From assembly GCF_010727325.1 (NCBI RefSeq), contig NZ_AP022565.1, forward strand, positions 5,084,001-5,148,000: a stretch of 64,000 nt of DNA, written 5' to 3'. Position 1 is the stretch's first letter, and every line of letters starts with the position of its first letter. The DNA is from Mycolicibacterium alvei. GTDB lineage: Bacteria > Actinomycetota > Actinomycetes > Mycobacteriales > Mycobacteriaceae. A model generated the notes under the pieces. It saw only the letters and a list, made by a program, of their open reading frames with translations. It did no database searches and had not been told where the DNA came from. Shown piece by piece: positions 27,779-37,231 of this stretch. The translations under genes and the position numbers were made by a program.

Positions 27779-28578
27779 TCCCGGTGTTTGGCCAACCCAT
27801 TGGCCACGGCCTCACCCAGGATGGCGGGGTTCTTCAAGAACGGTGTGATGATGTCGACCGGCAGCGGGAACACCACCGTCGAATTCTGGTCGGCCCCGAG
27901 CTCAAGGAGTGTCTGCAGGTATCTGAGCTGAAGCGAGGCGGGATTTCTCGACAGGGTTTCGGCGGCCTGGCGCAACTCCTCGGAGGCCTGCAGCTCACCG
28001 CGGGCATTGATCACCTTGGCGCGGCGTTCGCGTTCGGCCTCGGCCTCGCGGGCCATCGCCCGCTGCATGGACTCGGGGATCTCCACATCTTTGATCTCGA
28101 CCACGCGCACCTCGACACCCCACAGGGCGCTCTGGATTTCGATGATTCTTCGCAGATCCACGTTGAGGTCCTCGCGGTGCGCCAGCAGCGTGTCAAGGTC
28201 GGCCCGGCCGAGCAGCGACCGCAGTGTGGTCTGGGCGATCTGTGAGGTGGCCACCGCGTAGTTCTCCACCGCCATGATCGCTTTCAGCGGATCGGTCACC
28301 TGGAACATCACCACGGCGTTCACCCGCGCGGGCACATTGTCGCGGGTGATCACTTCCTGCGGCGGGATGGTCAGCGTCACTACGCGCTGATCGACACGCA
28401 CCATCCGGTCGGCCAATGGCAGCAGCGCCACCAGGCCCGGCCCGTACAACGGCCGGGCGCGTCCCATCCGGAACACCACGCCGCGCTCATATTCGCGCAG
28501 CACCTTCAACGAGAAGTAGGCCAGCGCGATCAACACGATCACCCCCGCCGCGGCGAGGAACAACCACAATCCGCTCAC
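27775..28578 (-). CDS. slipin / SPFH (band 7) membrane protein
   Basis: A 267-residue stomatin-like protein. It has one N-terminal membrane helix (LWLFLAAAGVIVLIALAYF), then the SPFH domain starting LREYERGVVFRMGR, with LTIPPQEVITRDNVPARVN, and a charged coiled-coil (MAREAEAERERRAKVI). Such proteins form oligomeric scaffolds in membranes and often partner with NfeD or proteases; no NfeD gene is here. The GTG at 28578 has GAAGGAG ahead and overlaps the stop of the previous gene (GTGA), so it is the third gene of the NO reductase operon. It may organise or stabilise membrane enzymes of that operon; this is inference from linkage. Confidence 0.88.
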   Translation of the reverse strand: MSGLWLFLAAAGVIVLIALAYFSLKVLREYERGVVFRMGRARPLYGPGLVALLPLADRMVRVDQRVVTLTIPPQEVITRDNVPARVNAVVMFQVTDPLKAIMAVENYAVATSQIAQTTLRSLLGRADLDTLLAHREDLNVDLRRIIEIQSALWGVEVRVVEIKDVEIPESMQRAMAREAEAERERRAKVINARGELQASEELRQAAETLSRNPASLQLRYLQTLLELGADQNSTVVFPLPVDIITPFLKNPAILGEAVANGLAKHRD

Positions 28579-29201
28579 TGATTCTCCTTCCGGTCCGACC
28601 AGTCCCCGCCCCACCGAGTGGTGAACCGGTCGACCGTCGCGGCGCTGAGCTCCTGCTCGCCCGTGCGGTGCGGTAGGTGGTCGGGTGCGTTGGCCGGGCT
28701 CGACCACAGGTGACGGGCCAACGGCACCGTTGCGGCGGCGACGACCGCCGCGGTGGTCAGCAGCACGATCACGTCACCGGCGCCGTGCTGGTCGATCAGG
28801 GTCGCCGCGAGCAGTATCAACGCCAAACCGGCTATCACGCAGGCGATTCCGCGGTGGAACTGGCCGGCCTCGGAGTGCGGCCACGGATCGACCTCGCGGC
28901 TGATCTCGCGTCCGTGTGAGGACGTCGTGCAGGTGGACTTGACCGGGCAGCTGTTGCAGACGGCGGGCTTGGCGCGATACCGCATCACCCGGTTGGCCGG
29001 GTCGAACGATGTCGGCCACAACCACTGGTCCTCCGGGCACTTCCAGGCGTCGTGGTCGGCGTGATAGGTGAATTGTCCGGTGCGCCAACGTAACGCGCGT
29101 GCCGATGTCCGCCGGGCCATCGAGTCGAACCCCCATGCGACCGCGACCAGCAGTATCGCGTAGCCGGCGACCAGCCACGCGGTGACCGACGGGGGACTCA
29201 A
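28575..29201 (-). CDS. membrane protein with a transposase-like Cys region
   Basis: A 208-residue protein. It has a first hydrophobic helix (residues 8-27) and two more near 120-165. Between them lies a soluble loop with KCPEDQWLWP, then RYRAKPAVCNSC, PVKSTC and HGREISREVDPWPHSE. This order, one CP, then C-x2-CP-x4-C, followed by GR-x-I, is the zinc-binding-like segment seen in IS1182/IS4-type transposases. No catalytic DDE part is present, so it is not a transposase. The start is TTG, overlapping the norZ stop (TTGA) behind AAAGAGG. It is locked between norZ and the slipin gene by 4-base overlaps. Function unknown; a metal or redox sensor in the membrane is one possibility. Confidence 0.7.
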   Translation of the reverse strand: MSPPSVTAWLVAGYAILLVAVAWGFDSMARRTSARALRWRTGQFTYHADHDAWKCPEDQWLWPTSFDPANRVMRYRAKPAVCNSCPVKSTCTTSSHGREISREVDPWPHSEAGQFHRGIACVIAGLALILLAATLIDQHGAGDVIVLLTTAAVVAAATVPLARHLWSSPANAPDHLPHRTGEQELSAATVDRFTTRWGGDWSDRKENQ

Positions 29202-31531
29202 GGGGCCTCTTTCACCGGGGTGGCCGGGATCTCGGTGTAGAGCGGGTTCTCGGGCAGCTCGTCGGCGGTCTCGCCGTAGCGGAAGTGGCGCAGCGCCTGC
29301 CAGGAAATCCAGATGAACGGCAGGATGCCGCCGACGATGAAGATGACGTCACCGGGCAGGCGCAGCCATTCCAGCAGGGCGTTGCCGGGCTGGGTGAGGA
29401 AGCCCAGCGAGCGGGCCTCGAAATACCCCTGGTTGACCGAGTGGTACAGCTGGATGACCCCGAGTGGCAGCAGGCTGGCGAACACCATCCAGGCCAGCCC
29501 GATATTGAGGCACCAGAACGATATTCGTGCCCACCTCTCCGGCCACTTCTGCGACGGGATCACGTAGCGGAAGGCGAACATGGCCAGCCCGACCGCCAGC
29601 ATGCCGTACACGCCCATCATCGCCGCGTGTCCGTGGTTGGCGGTCAGCGCGGTGCCGATCTGGTAGTACGACACGATCGGCAGGTTGATCAGGAACCCGA
29701 AGATGCCTGCGCCCACGAAGTTCCAGAAACCCACGGCCACCAGGAACATCACCGCCCAGCGATGCGGGAATGGTTTGGTGTCGCCGGCCCTCTGTCTGGA
29801 CCCCAGTTGCAGGAAGGCCCAGGCCTCGATGGTGAGGAAGGTCAGCGGTATCACCTCGGCGGCCGAGAAGAATGCTCCGAGTGCCATGTGCTCCACCGGT
29901 GTTCCGGAGAAGTACAGATGGTGCATGGTGCCGATGACTCCGCCCGCGGAGTACAGGATCACGTCGAGGAAGATGACGCCGAGTGCGATCCGCTGACTCA
30001 CCACGCCGAGCATCACGAAGATGTAGGCGACCATCACGGTGGTGAACAGTTCGAGGAAGTCCTCGACCCACAGATGCACCACCCAGAACCGCCAGAAATC
30101 GGCGACGGTCAGGTGGGTGTCGCTGCCGGCCAGCAGTCCGACTGCATAGAAGGCCGGGATTGCCAGGCCGGCGAACAGGAACACCCACGGCATGTTGGTT
30201 TTGGCTTCGCCCCTGAGCCGATCGCGCATGCCGCGCCAGATGATGATGATCCACAGGAACATGCCGACGGTCAGCAGCACCTGCCACAACCGGGGCAGGT
30301 CAAGGTACTCCCACTGTTGGGAGAACAGCGATCCGGACGGGACCAGGCCGTAGATCGACAGGGCTTCGGTGATCAGCGAGCCGACCACCACCACGACGAG
30401 GGCGCCGAGCAGACCGTAGGCCAGCCAGTGCTGGCGTTTGGGTTCGCGTCGGGCGATGAACGGGGTCAGGAAGATTCCACCGGCCAGGAACGCCGCGGCG
30501 GGCCACAGCAGGGCCAGCTGCAGGTGCCAGGTGCGGGCCAGGTTGTAGGGCAGCAGCGCGGCGAGGTCGAGGCCGAAGAAATTGGACAGCTCGGCCCGGT
30601 AATGCTGGACCGCGGCGCCGAGCAGGGCCTGGGCCAGGAAGAGGACCGAGACGATCGCGAAGAACCAGATCGTCGCGCGCTGGGAGCGGGTCAGCGCCAC
30701 CTCACCGGGCTGGCGGAAGGACAGGATGGGAGCTTCGCTGCTCTGCCAGCCGATCTTCTGGCTCCACCGGCCGTAGACCGCGAACATGATCCCGGTGCCG
30801 CCCAGCAGCATCACCAGAGACAGTGCCGACCAGACCACCAGTTGGGCGGTGGGTCCGTTGTCCACCCGCGGTTCGGCCGGCCAGTTGTTGGTGTAGCTGT
30901 AGCTGTGGCCGGGGCGCTCGGCGGCCGCCGCCCACGCGGTCCAGGCGAAAAATGCTGTCAGGTCATGGATTTCGGTGGGGTCGGTGATCAGTTTCGGGAG
31001 CAGACCGTACTTGGTGGAGTCCTCGCCGAAGAACGCGGCATAGTGCGCGGTGATGTTGTCGAATGCGGTGGCCTGCCGGTCGGTGAACATCAGGGTGCCG
31101 GTGTCCGGGTTGTAGCGGTTGGTACGGAACTCCTCGACCACGGCGTTGTGGGTATCGGTCATGCCACCGGCCCGCAACTGTGCTGCGACGTCATCGGTGG
31201 CCCGGCGCAGGTAGTCGGCGGTGTAATCGGGCCCCAGGTACGCACCGTGACCGACGATCGACCCGTATTCCTGTAGTCCGCGGGCCTGGAAGATCTCCTG
31301 GCCGCGGGTGACATCCTCGCCGGTGAAGACCACCCGGCCGGATTCGGTCGCCACCTTGTCCGGCATCGGCATCGATGCGGTGTAGGTGCGATAGGCCAGG
31401 ATGCCCATCACGAAGAATCCGAAGATCATCACCAGAGCGACGCCCTGGACCCAGCCTTTGCCGATCAGCCGTTCGGCCGACGTGACATCGGCGCGCGACG
31501 ATGAGGGTGGTTCGACGGGCTTGATCGCCAT
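29198..31531 (-). CDS. norZ: quinol-dependent nitric oxide reductase
   Basis: A 777-residue single-subunit NO reductase (qNOR), which reduces two NO to N2O with menaquinol at the membrane. The N-terminal part has a membrane anchor and a NorC-like periplasmic region (FTGEDVTRGQEIFQARGLQEYG near residue 75). The NorB core follows with about 12 helices. The motif VVHLWVEDFLELF carries the Glu residues typical of NO reductases rather than oxidases. GTMHHLYFSG and TANHGHAAMMG supply His ligands for the hemes and non-heme iron. ATG 31531 with GGGGAG ahead is preferred to an in-frame start 16 codons upstream. It is the first gene of a three-gene overlapping operon. M. tuberculosis lacks this enzyme. 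Confidence 0.92.
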   Translation of the reverse strand: MAIKPVEPPSSSRADVTSAERLIGKGWVQGVALVMIFGFFVMGILAYRTYTASMPMPDKVATESGRVVFTGEDVTRGQEIFQARGLQEYGSIVGHGAYLGPDYTADYLRRATDDVAAQLRAGGMTDTHNAVVEEFRTNRYNPDTGTLMFTDRQATAFDNITAHYAAFFGEDSTKYGLLPKLITDPTEIHDLTAFFAWTAWAAAAERPGHSYSYTNNWPAEPRVDNGPTAQLVVWSALSLVMLLGGTGIMFAVYGRWSQKIGWQSSEAPILSFRQPGEVALTRSQRATIWFFAIVSVLFLAQALLGAAVQHYRAELSNFFGLDLAALLPYNLARTWHLQLALLWPAAAFLAGGIFLTPFIARREPKRQHWLAYGLLGALVVVVVGSLITEALSIYGLVPSGSLFSQQWEYLDLPRLWQVLLTVGMFLWIIIIWRGMRDRLRGEAKTNMPWVFLFAGLAIPAFYAVGLLAGSDTHLTVADFWRFWVVHLWVEDFLELFTTVMVAYIFVMLGVVSQRIALGVIFLDVILYSAGGVIGTMHHLYFSGTPVEHMALGAFFSAAEVIPLTFLTIEAWAFLQLGSRQRAGDTKPFPHRWAVMFLVAVGFWNFVGAGIFGFLINLPIVSYYQIGTALTANHGHAAMMGVYGMLAVGLAMFAFRYVIPSQKWPERWARISFWCLNIGLAWMVFASLLPLGVIQLYHSVNQGYFEARSLGFLTQPGNALLEWLRLPGDVIFIVGGILPFIWISWQALRHFRYGETADELPENPLYTEIPATPVKEAP

Positions 31532-31611
31532 GCTCTGACTCCCCAACAGAACAGTGCGGAACCACGATTGACCCCGCACGATGGACGTTGTCGACGCGTC
31601 TGAAGCTACCT

Positions 31612-31636
31612 TTCCCGAACGTCAAATATTCGGGAA
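31612..31636. promoter_or_regulatory. operator-like inverted repeat upstream of norZ
   Basis: TTCCCGAA (31612-31619) and TTCGGGAA (31629-31636) are perfect 8-base inverted arms separated by 9 AT-rich bases. They lie about 80 bases before the norZ start, in the only gap between norZ and fadH. This is the expected place for an activator or repressor of the NO reductase operon. The arms differ from the fdxA palindrome, so another regulator may bind. Confidence 0.5.
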
Positions 31637-31672
31637 TTGGGGAATGCCGAGCACATCGCTTCCGGGATGGGC

Positions 31673-33724
<2,052 letters not shown>

Positions 33725-33868
33725 CTAATTGATTGATTTAGGGCGGGTTGGCGGAATCGGTCGGGCGGCTAGGCGTGGTGTATGTGCGACGTTTAGTATC
33801 AGTTACTGCGCGCCTCTCCCAGAGTGGGGTGACGCGCATAAGTTAGGGCACACTGAGACGAGCGTCCG

Positions 33869-33887
33869 AGTATGGGCAACGCATACT
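33869..33887. promoter_or_regulatory. inverted repeat in the fdxC upstream region
   Basis: The 266 bases between fadH and fdxC hold no gene. AGTATG (33869-33874) and CATACT (33882-33887) form a 6-base inverted repeat with a 7-base spacer, 67 bases before the fdxC start, a plausible promoter-proximal site. No known consensus was recognised. Confidence 0.3.
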
Positions 33888-33954
33888 TTGACGTCGAACT
33901 CATCAGAGTCCCCGAACACCGAGCCCAGCAGCCCACTGGACAGGAGAGACATCA

Positions 33955-34278
33955 GTGACGTACGTCATTGCCGAACCCTGCGTCGACGTCAAAGACAAGG
34001 CATGTATCGAGGAGTGCCCTGTCGATTGCATCTACGAGGGTGCCCGCATGCTGTACATCCACCCCGACGAGTGTGTGGATTGCGGCGCGTGCGAACCGGT
34101 CTGCCCGGTCGAGGCCATCTACTACGAAGATGACGTGCCGGACCAGTGGGGTAGCTACACGCAGGTCAACGCCGACTTCTTCAACGAGTTGGGTTCGCCC
34201 GGCGGCGCCTCCAAGGTCGGCCAGACCGACAACGATCCGCAGGTGATCAAGGATCTGCCGGCCAAGGCCGAGGACTGA
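33955..34278 (+). CDS. fdxC: 7Fe ferredoxin FdxC
   Basis: A 107-residue ferredoxin with the same eight Cys positions as FdxA (Cys9, 17, 21, 25 and 40, 43, 46, 50). It lacks the extended LPGR-type tail and instead ends LPAKAED after VNADFFNELGSPGGAS. That tail and its place before dapC identify it as the Rv1177 ortholog, regarded as an essential house-keeping ferredoxin in mycobacteria. GTG at 33955 is preceded by AGGAGAGAC. The DapC gene follows after 29 bases and is probably cotranscribed. Confidence 0.94.
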   Translation: MTYVIAEPCVDVKDKACIEECPVDCIYEGARMLYIHPDECVDCGACEPVCPVEAIYYEDDVPDQWGSYTQVNADFFNELGSPGGASKVGQTDNDPQVIKDLPAKAED

Positions 34279-34307
34279 GCACAGTCGGATCCGGTTTCGA
34301 GACTGAC

Positions 34308-35414
34308 GTGGTGCGACAGCGTCGTTCGGCGGCACTGCCAGAGTTCCCCTGGGACACCCTGGCCGACGTCACCGCTCTGGCCCGTTCGCACCGCGACGGA
34401 ATCGTCGACCTTTCGGTAGGCACGCCCGTCGATGAGGTAGCTCCGGTCGTCCAGCGGGCGCTGGCTGCCGCCAGTTCCGCTCCCGGTTATCCGACGACGG
34501 CCGGTACCCCCGCCCTGCGTGCCTCCGCCGAAGCGGCACTGCGACGCCGGTACGGCATCACCGACCTGGCGCCGGAGGCGGTGCTGCCGGTGATCGGTAC
34601 CAAGGAGCTGATTGCCTGGCTGCCGACGCTGCTGGCGATCGGCCCCGGCGATGCCGTCGTTGTCCCTGAGCTGGCTTACCCGACCTACGAGGTCGGTGCC
34701 CTGCTGGCCGGGGCGCAGGTGCTGCGTGCCGATTCACTGACTCAGCTGGGCCCGCAGCGTCCCGCCCTGATCTTTCTCAACTCGCCCAGTAACCCCACCG
34801 GCAAGGTGCTCCCGCTGGATCACCTCCGCAAGGTGGTGTCCTGGGCCCGCGACCGCGGCGTGCTGGTCGCCTCCGACGAGTGCTATCTGGGGCTGAGCTG
34901 GGAAGCCGAACCGCTCAGCGTCCTGCACCCGTCGGTCTGCGACGGTGACCACACCGGGTTGTTGGCCATCCACTCCCTGTCCAAGACGTCGTCGTTGGCC
35001 GGCTACCGGGCCGGGTTCGTCGCCGGCGACCCCGCTGTGGTCGCCGAGTTGCTCGCGGTGCGCAAGCACGCCGGGATGATGGTCCCTGGACCGGTGCAGG
35101 CCGCGATGGTGGCCGCACTCGACGACGACGAGCACGAGATCGCCCAGCGCGAGCGGTACGCGAGGCGCCGCGCGGTCCTGCTGCCAGCCCTGCAGGCGGC
35201 CGGGTTCACCGTCGAGCACTCCGAGGCCGGCCTGTATCTGTGGGCCACCCGCGGGGAGCCGTGCCGCGACACCGTCCGGTGGTTGGCCGAGCGCGGGATC
35301 CTGGCGGCGCCGGGCGAGTTCTATGGTCCCGCCGGGGCCCAGTTCGTCCGGGTTGCGCTGACCGCGACCGATGAGCGCATCGCCACTGCCGTGCAGCGGT
35401 TGTCAGCCCAATAA
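34308..35414 (+). CDS. dapC: succinyldiaminopimelate transaminase
   Basis: A 368-residue class I/II PLP aminotransferase of the lysine and meso-diaminopimelate pathway. It makes N-succinyl-LL-diaminopimelate for cell-wall cross-links. Family marks include FPWDTLADV at the N terminus, FLNSPSNPTGKVLP near 160, and SLSKTSSLAGYRAGF near 224-238, with the PLP-binding Lys in SLSK. Two adjacent GTG codons could start it; the first is used. It acts after DapD, whose gene lies 11 kb further on together with dapE. Its last 12 bases overlap the end of the opposing response regulator gene. Confidence 0.93.
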   Translation: MVRQRRSAALPEFPWDTLADVTALARSHRDGIVDLSVGTPVDEVAPVVQRALAAASSAPGYPTTAGTPALRASAEAALRRRYGITDLAPEAVLPVIGTKELIAWLPTLLAIGPGDAVVVPELAYPTYEVGALLAGAQVLRADSLTQLGPQRPALIFLNSPSNPTGKVLPLDHLRKVVSWARDRGVLVASDECYLGLSWEAEPLSVLHPSVCDGDHTGLLAIHSLSKTSSLAGYRAGFVAGDPAVVAELLAVRKHAGMMVPGPVQAAMVAALDDDEHEIAQRERYARRRAVLLPALQAAGFTVEHSEAGLYLWATRGEPCRDTVRWLAERGILAAPGEFYGPAGAQFVRVALTATDERIATAVQRLSAQ

Positions 35415-36020
35415 CCCCAGCGACATCGCGGTGGTGACCGCCGCCGTGCGATCGGACACCCCGAGTTTGTGGAACGCGCGCAGCAGATGCGTCTTCACCG
35501 TGGCCTCGCTGATGTGCAGGGCGCGGCCGATATCGGCGTTGGTGGCACCGGTGGACACCAACGCCAGCACCTCGGCCTCCCGCACCGACAATGTCACCGC
35601 GGGCGCGCGGACCGCGTTCACCAGTCGGTCGGCAACCCCGGGGGCCAGTACGGTCTTGCCGCGCGCGGCGTCGCGCACGGCACGGGCCAGCTCGGCGCGG
35701 GACGCATCCTTGAGCAGGTAGCCCGTCGCCCCGGCCTCGACGGCGCGCAGGATGTCGGTATCGCTTTCGTAGGTCGTGACCACGACGATGTGGGTTGACG
35801 GATTGTCGGCCAGAATCTGCGCAGTCGCGGTGACCCCGTCGATCCCGGGCATCCGCAGATCCATCAGGATGACGTCGGGTCGCAGTGTGTGGGCCAGCGC
35901 GATCGCCTCGGACCCGGAGCCGGCCTCCCCGATCACGGTCAGGTCGTCCTCGACATCGATCATGCCGCGGAGCCCCTCGCGGACCACCGGATGGTCATCG
36001 ACCAGCAGAACGGTGGTCAT
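35403..36020 (-). CDS. NarL/LuxR-family response regulator
   Basis: A 205-residue two-domain regulator. The receiver domain has the acidic pair in VLLVDDHP, the phospho-acceptor Asp in VILMDLRMPG near residue 55, and Lys in LLKDAS near 105. The C-terminal HTH is a LuxR type: LSVREAEVLALVSTGATN, then IGRALHISEATVKTHL. It is made with the kinase gene that overlaps it by four bases. It may act on neighbouring genes such as the carotenoid oxygenase, but no operator could be assigned. Confidence 0.93.
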   Translation of the reverse strand: MTTVLLVDDHPVVREGLRGMIDVEDDLTVIGEAGSGSEAIALAHTLRPDVILMDLRMPGIDGVTATAQILADNPSTHIVVVTTYESDTDILRAVEAGATGYLLKDASRAELARAVRDAARGKTVLAPGVADRLVNAVRAPAVTLSVREAEVLALVSTGATNADIGRALHISEATVKTHLLRAFHKLGVSDRTAAVTTAMSLGLLG

Positions 36021-37222
36021 GCCGGGACCGCCACGATCACCTGTAGGCCGCCACCATCTGGTGTGGACAGTGTCAGCGTGCCGCCGACCTGATCCAGCCG
36101 GGCCTGCATGCCACGCAGGCCGAATCCGTCGACGTGATGGGGCCGTAGGCCGACGCCGTTGTCGGACAGGGAAAGTCGTACCCCGTCCGGCGCGGGTTCC
36201 AGCCGGACCCGGAGTTCATCGGCCTGGGAATGCCGGCGTACGTTCGCCATCGCCTCCTGTGCGCTGCGCAGCAACACCACGTCGGTGGCCATCCCGAGCT
36301 GCGGTAGGTCGTCGTCGATATGGACGTCGACCACGATGCCGGTCTCGGCAGCCAGGCGTTCGCACTGGCGGCGCAGGGCGGCGGGCAGGGAGCCCTTCTC
36401 CAACGCGGCCGGCGTCAACCGGGTCACCATCGTGCGTGCCTCGGCCAGGTTGTCCCGTGCGGTGCTGCGGATCAGCTCGACGTGCCGGGCGGCGGCGGCC
36501 GGATCGCTCTCGCGCTCGGCCTGCACGGCCTGGGCGAGCGCCACGATGCTGGTGAACCCCTGTGCCAGGGTGTCGTGGATCTCCCGGGCCAGTCGCTCCC
36601 GCTCGGCGGCCACCCCGGCCTCGCGGGACAGTTGAGCGGCCCGGGCCCGACTGGCCGCCAGCTCGGCGACCGTCTCGGTCAACTGTTGCCGCTGGCGCAT
36701 GGTCGTCATGATCGTCGTACCGATGATCGGTGCCGCCACCGCGCCCACCAGGGTCACCGCCGCCACGGCAGGCAAACTCGGCCATCCCGGCCCGTGGCTT
36801 GCCGCAGCGAGGCCCAACGGAGCGACGGTGACCAGGAAGGTCAGCGTCAGCGCCGCCGTCAGTGGCAGCGTCGCAAAGATCAGCGGGTAGAGCGCCGGAA
36901 CCGCCGCGACGGCCGGGGGTGCCGCCAGCAGTGCGACGAGCCACAGTCCGATCATCACCGCCACGAACGCTGCCGTCCGCGCCCGCACTGGACCGGCGAT
37001 CGGGTCTGCTTCGCGAATGATGTTGCGTCCGAATGCCAGCACGATCACCACCATCGCGATGAGCGCTCCGCAGGCCACCGGCAGGTTGCCGCCGAAGGTG
37101 TGTCGCAGAAGCACGACGGCGAGGATCGCCGCGACGCACAGCCCGCAGACGTAGGTCTCCCACATCCAGTGCCAGTCCGACGGTTCGCGCAGCGCGGCCC
37201 GCGACGCCGGGGTTTCGGTCAT
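36017..37222 (-). CDS. sensor histidine kinase, NarX/DesK-like HisKA_3 type
   Basis: A 401-residue kinase with about six membrane helices in the first 180 residues and almost no external domain, so it probably senses something in the membrane. The dimerisation helix has the phospho-His in EIHDTLAQGFTSIVALAQ near residue 215. The ATPase domain has the N box AQEAMANVRRHSQ and the G box SDNGVGL. ATG at 37222 is used. It is coupled to the response regulator by ATGA. Ten bases separate it from the carotenoid oxygenase gene upstream on the same strand, so the three may form one operon. The signal is unknown. Confidence 0.92.
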   Translation of the reverse strand: MTETPASRAALREPSDWHWMWETYVCGLCVAAILAVVLLRHTFGGNLPVACGALIAMVVIVLAFGRNIIREADPIAGPVRARTAAFVAVMIGLWLVALLAAPPAVAAVPALYPLIFATLPLTAALTLTFLVTVAPLGLAAASHGPGWPSLPAVAAVTLVGAVAAPIIGTTIMTTMRQRQQLTETVAELAASRARAAQLSREAGVAAERERLAREIHDTLAQGFTSIVALAQAVQAERESDPAAAARHVELIRSTARDNLAEARTMVTRLTPAALEKGSLPAALRRQCERLAAETGIVVDVHIDDDLPQLGMATDVVLLRSAQEAMANVRRHSQADELRVRLEPAPDGVRLSLSDNGVGLRPHHVDGFGLRGMQARLDQVGGTLTLSTPDGGGLQVIVAVPA

Positions 37223-37231
37223 CTGCCGATG

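Noticed and set aside
28575..29201. Remnant of an insertion sequence beside norZ
   Set aside because: The Cys region resembles transposases, but the frame is intact, has membrane helices and is translationally coupled on both sides, and no inverted repeats or DDE domain are present.
29285..31276. Open frame of 663 codons antisense to norZ
   Set aside because: The sense strand encodes a complete NO reductase with all His motifs; the antisense protein is low-complexity Gln/Asp/Gly/His, typical of antisense frames in high-GC DNA.
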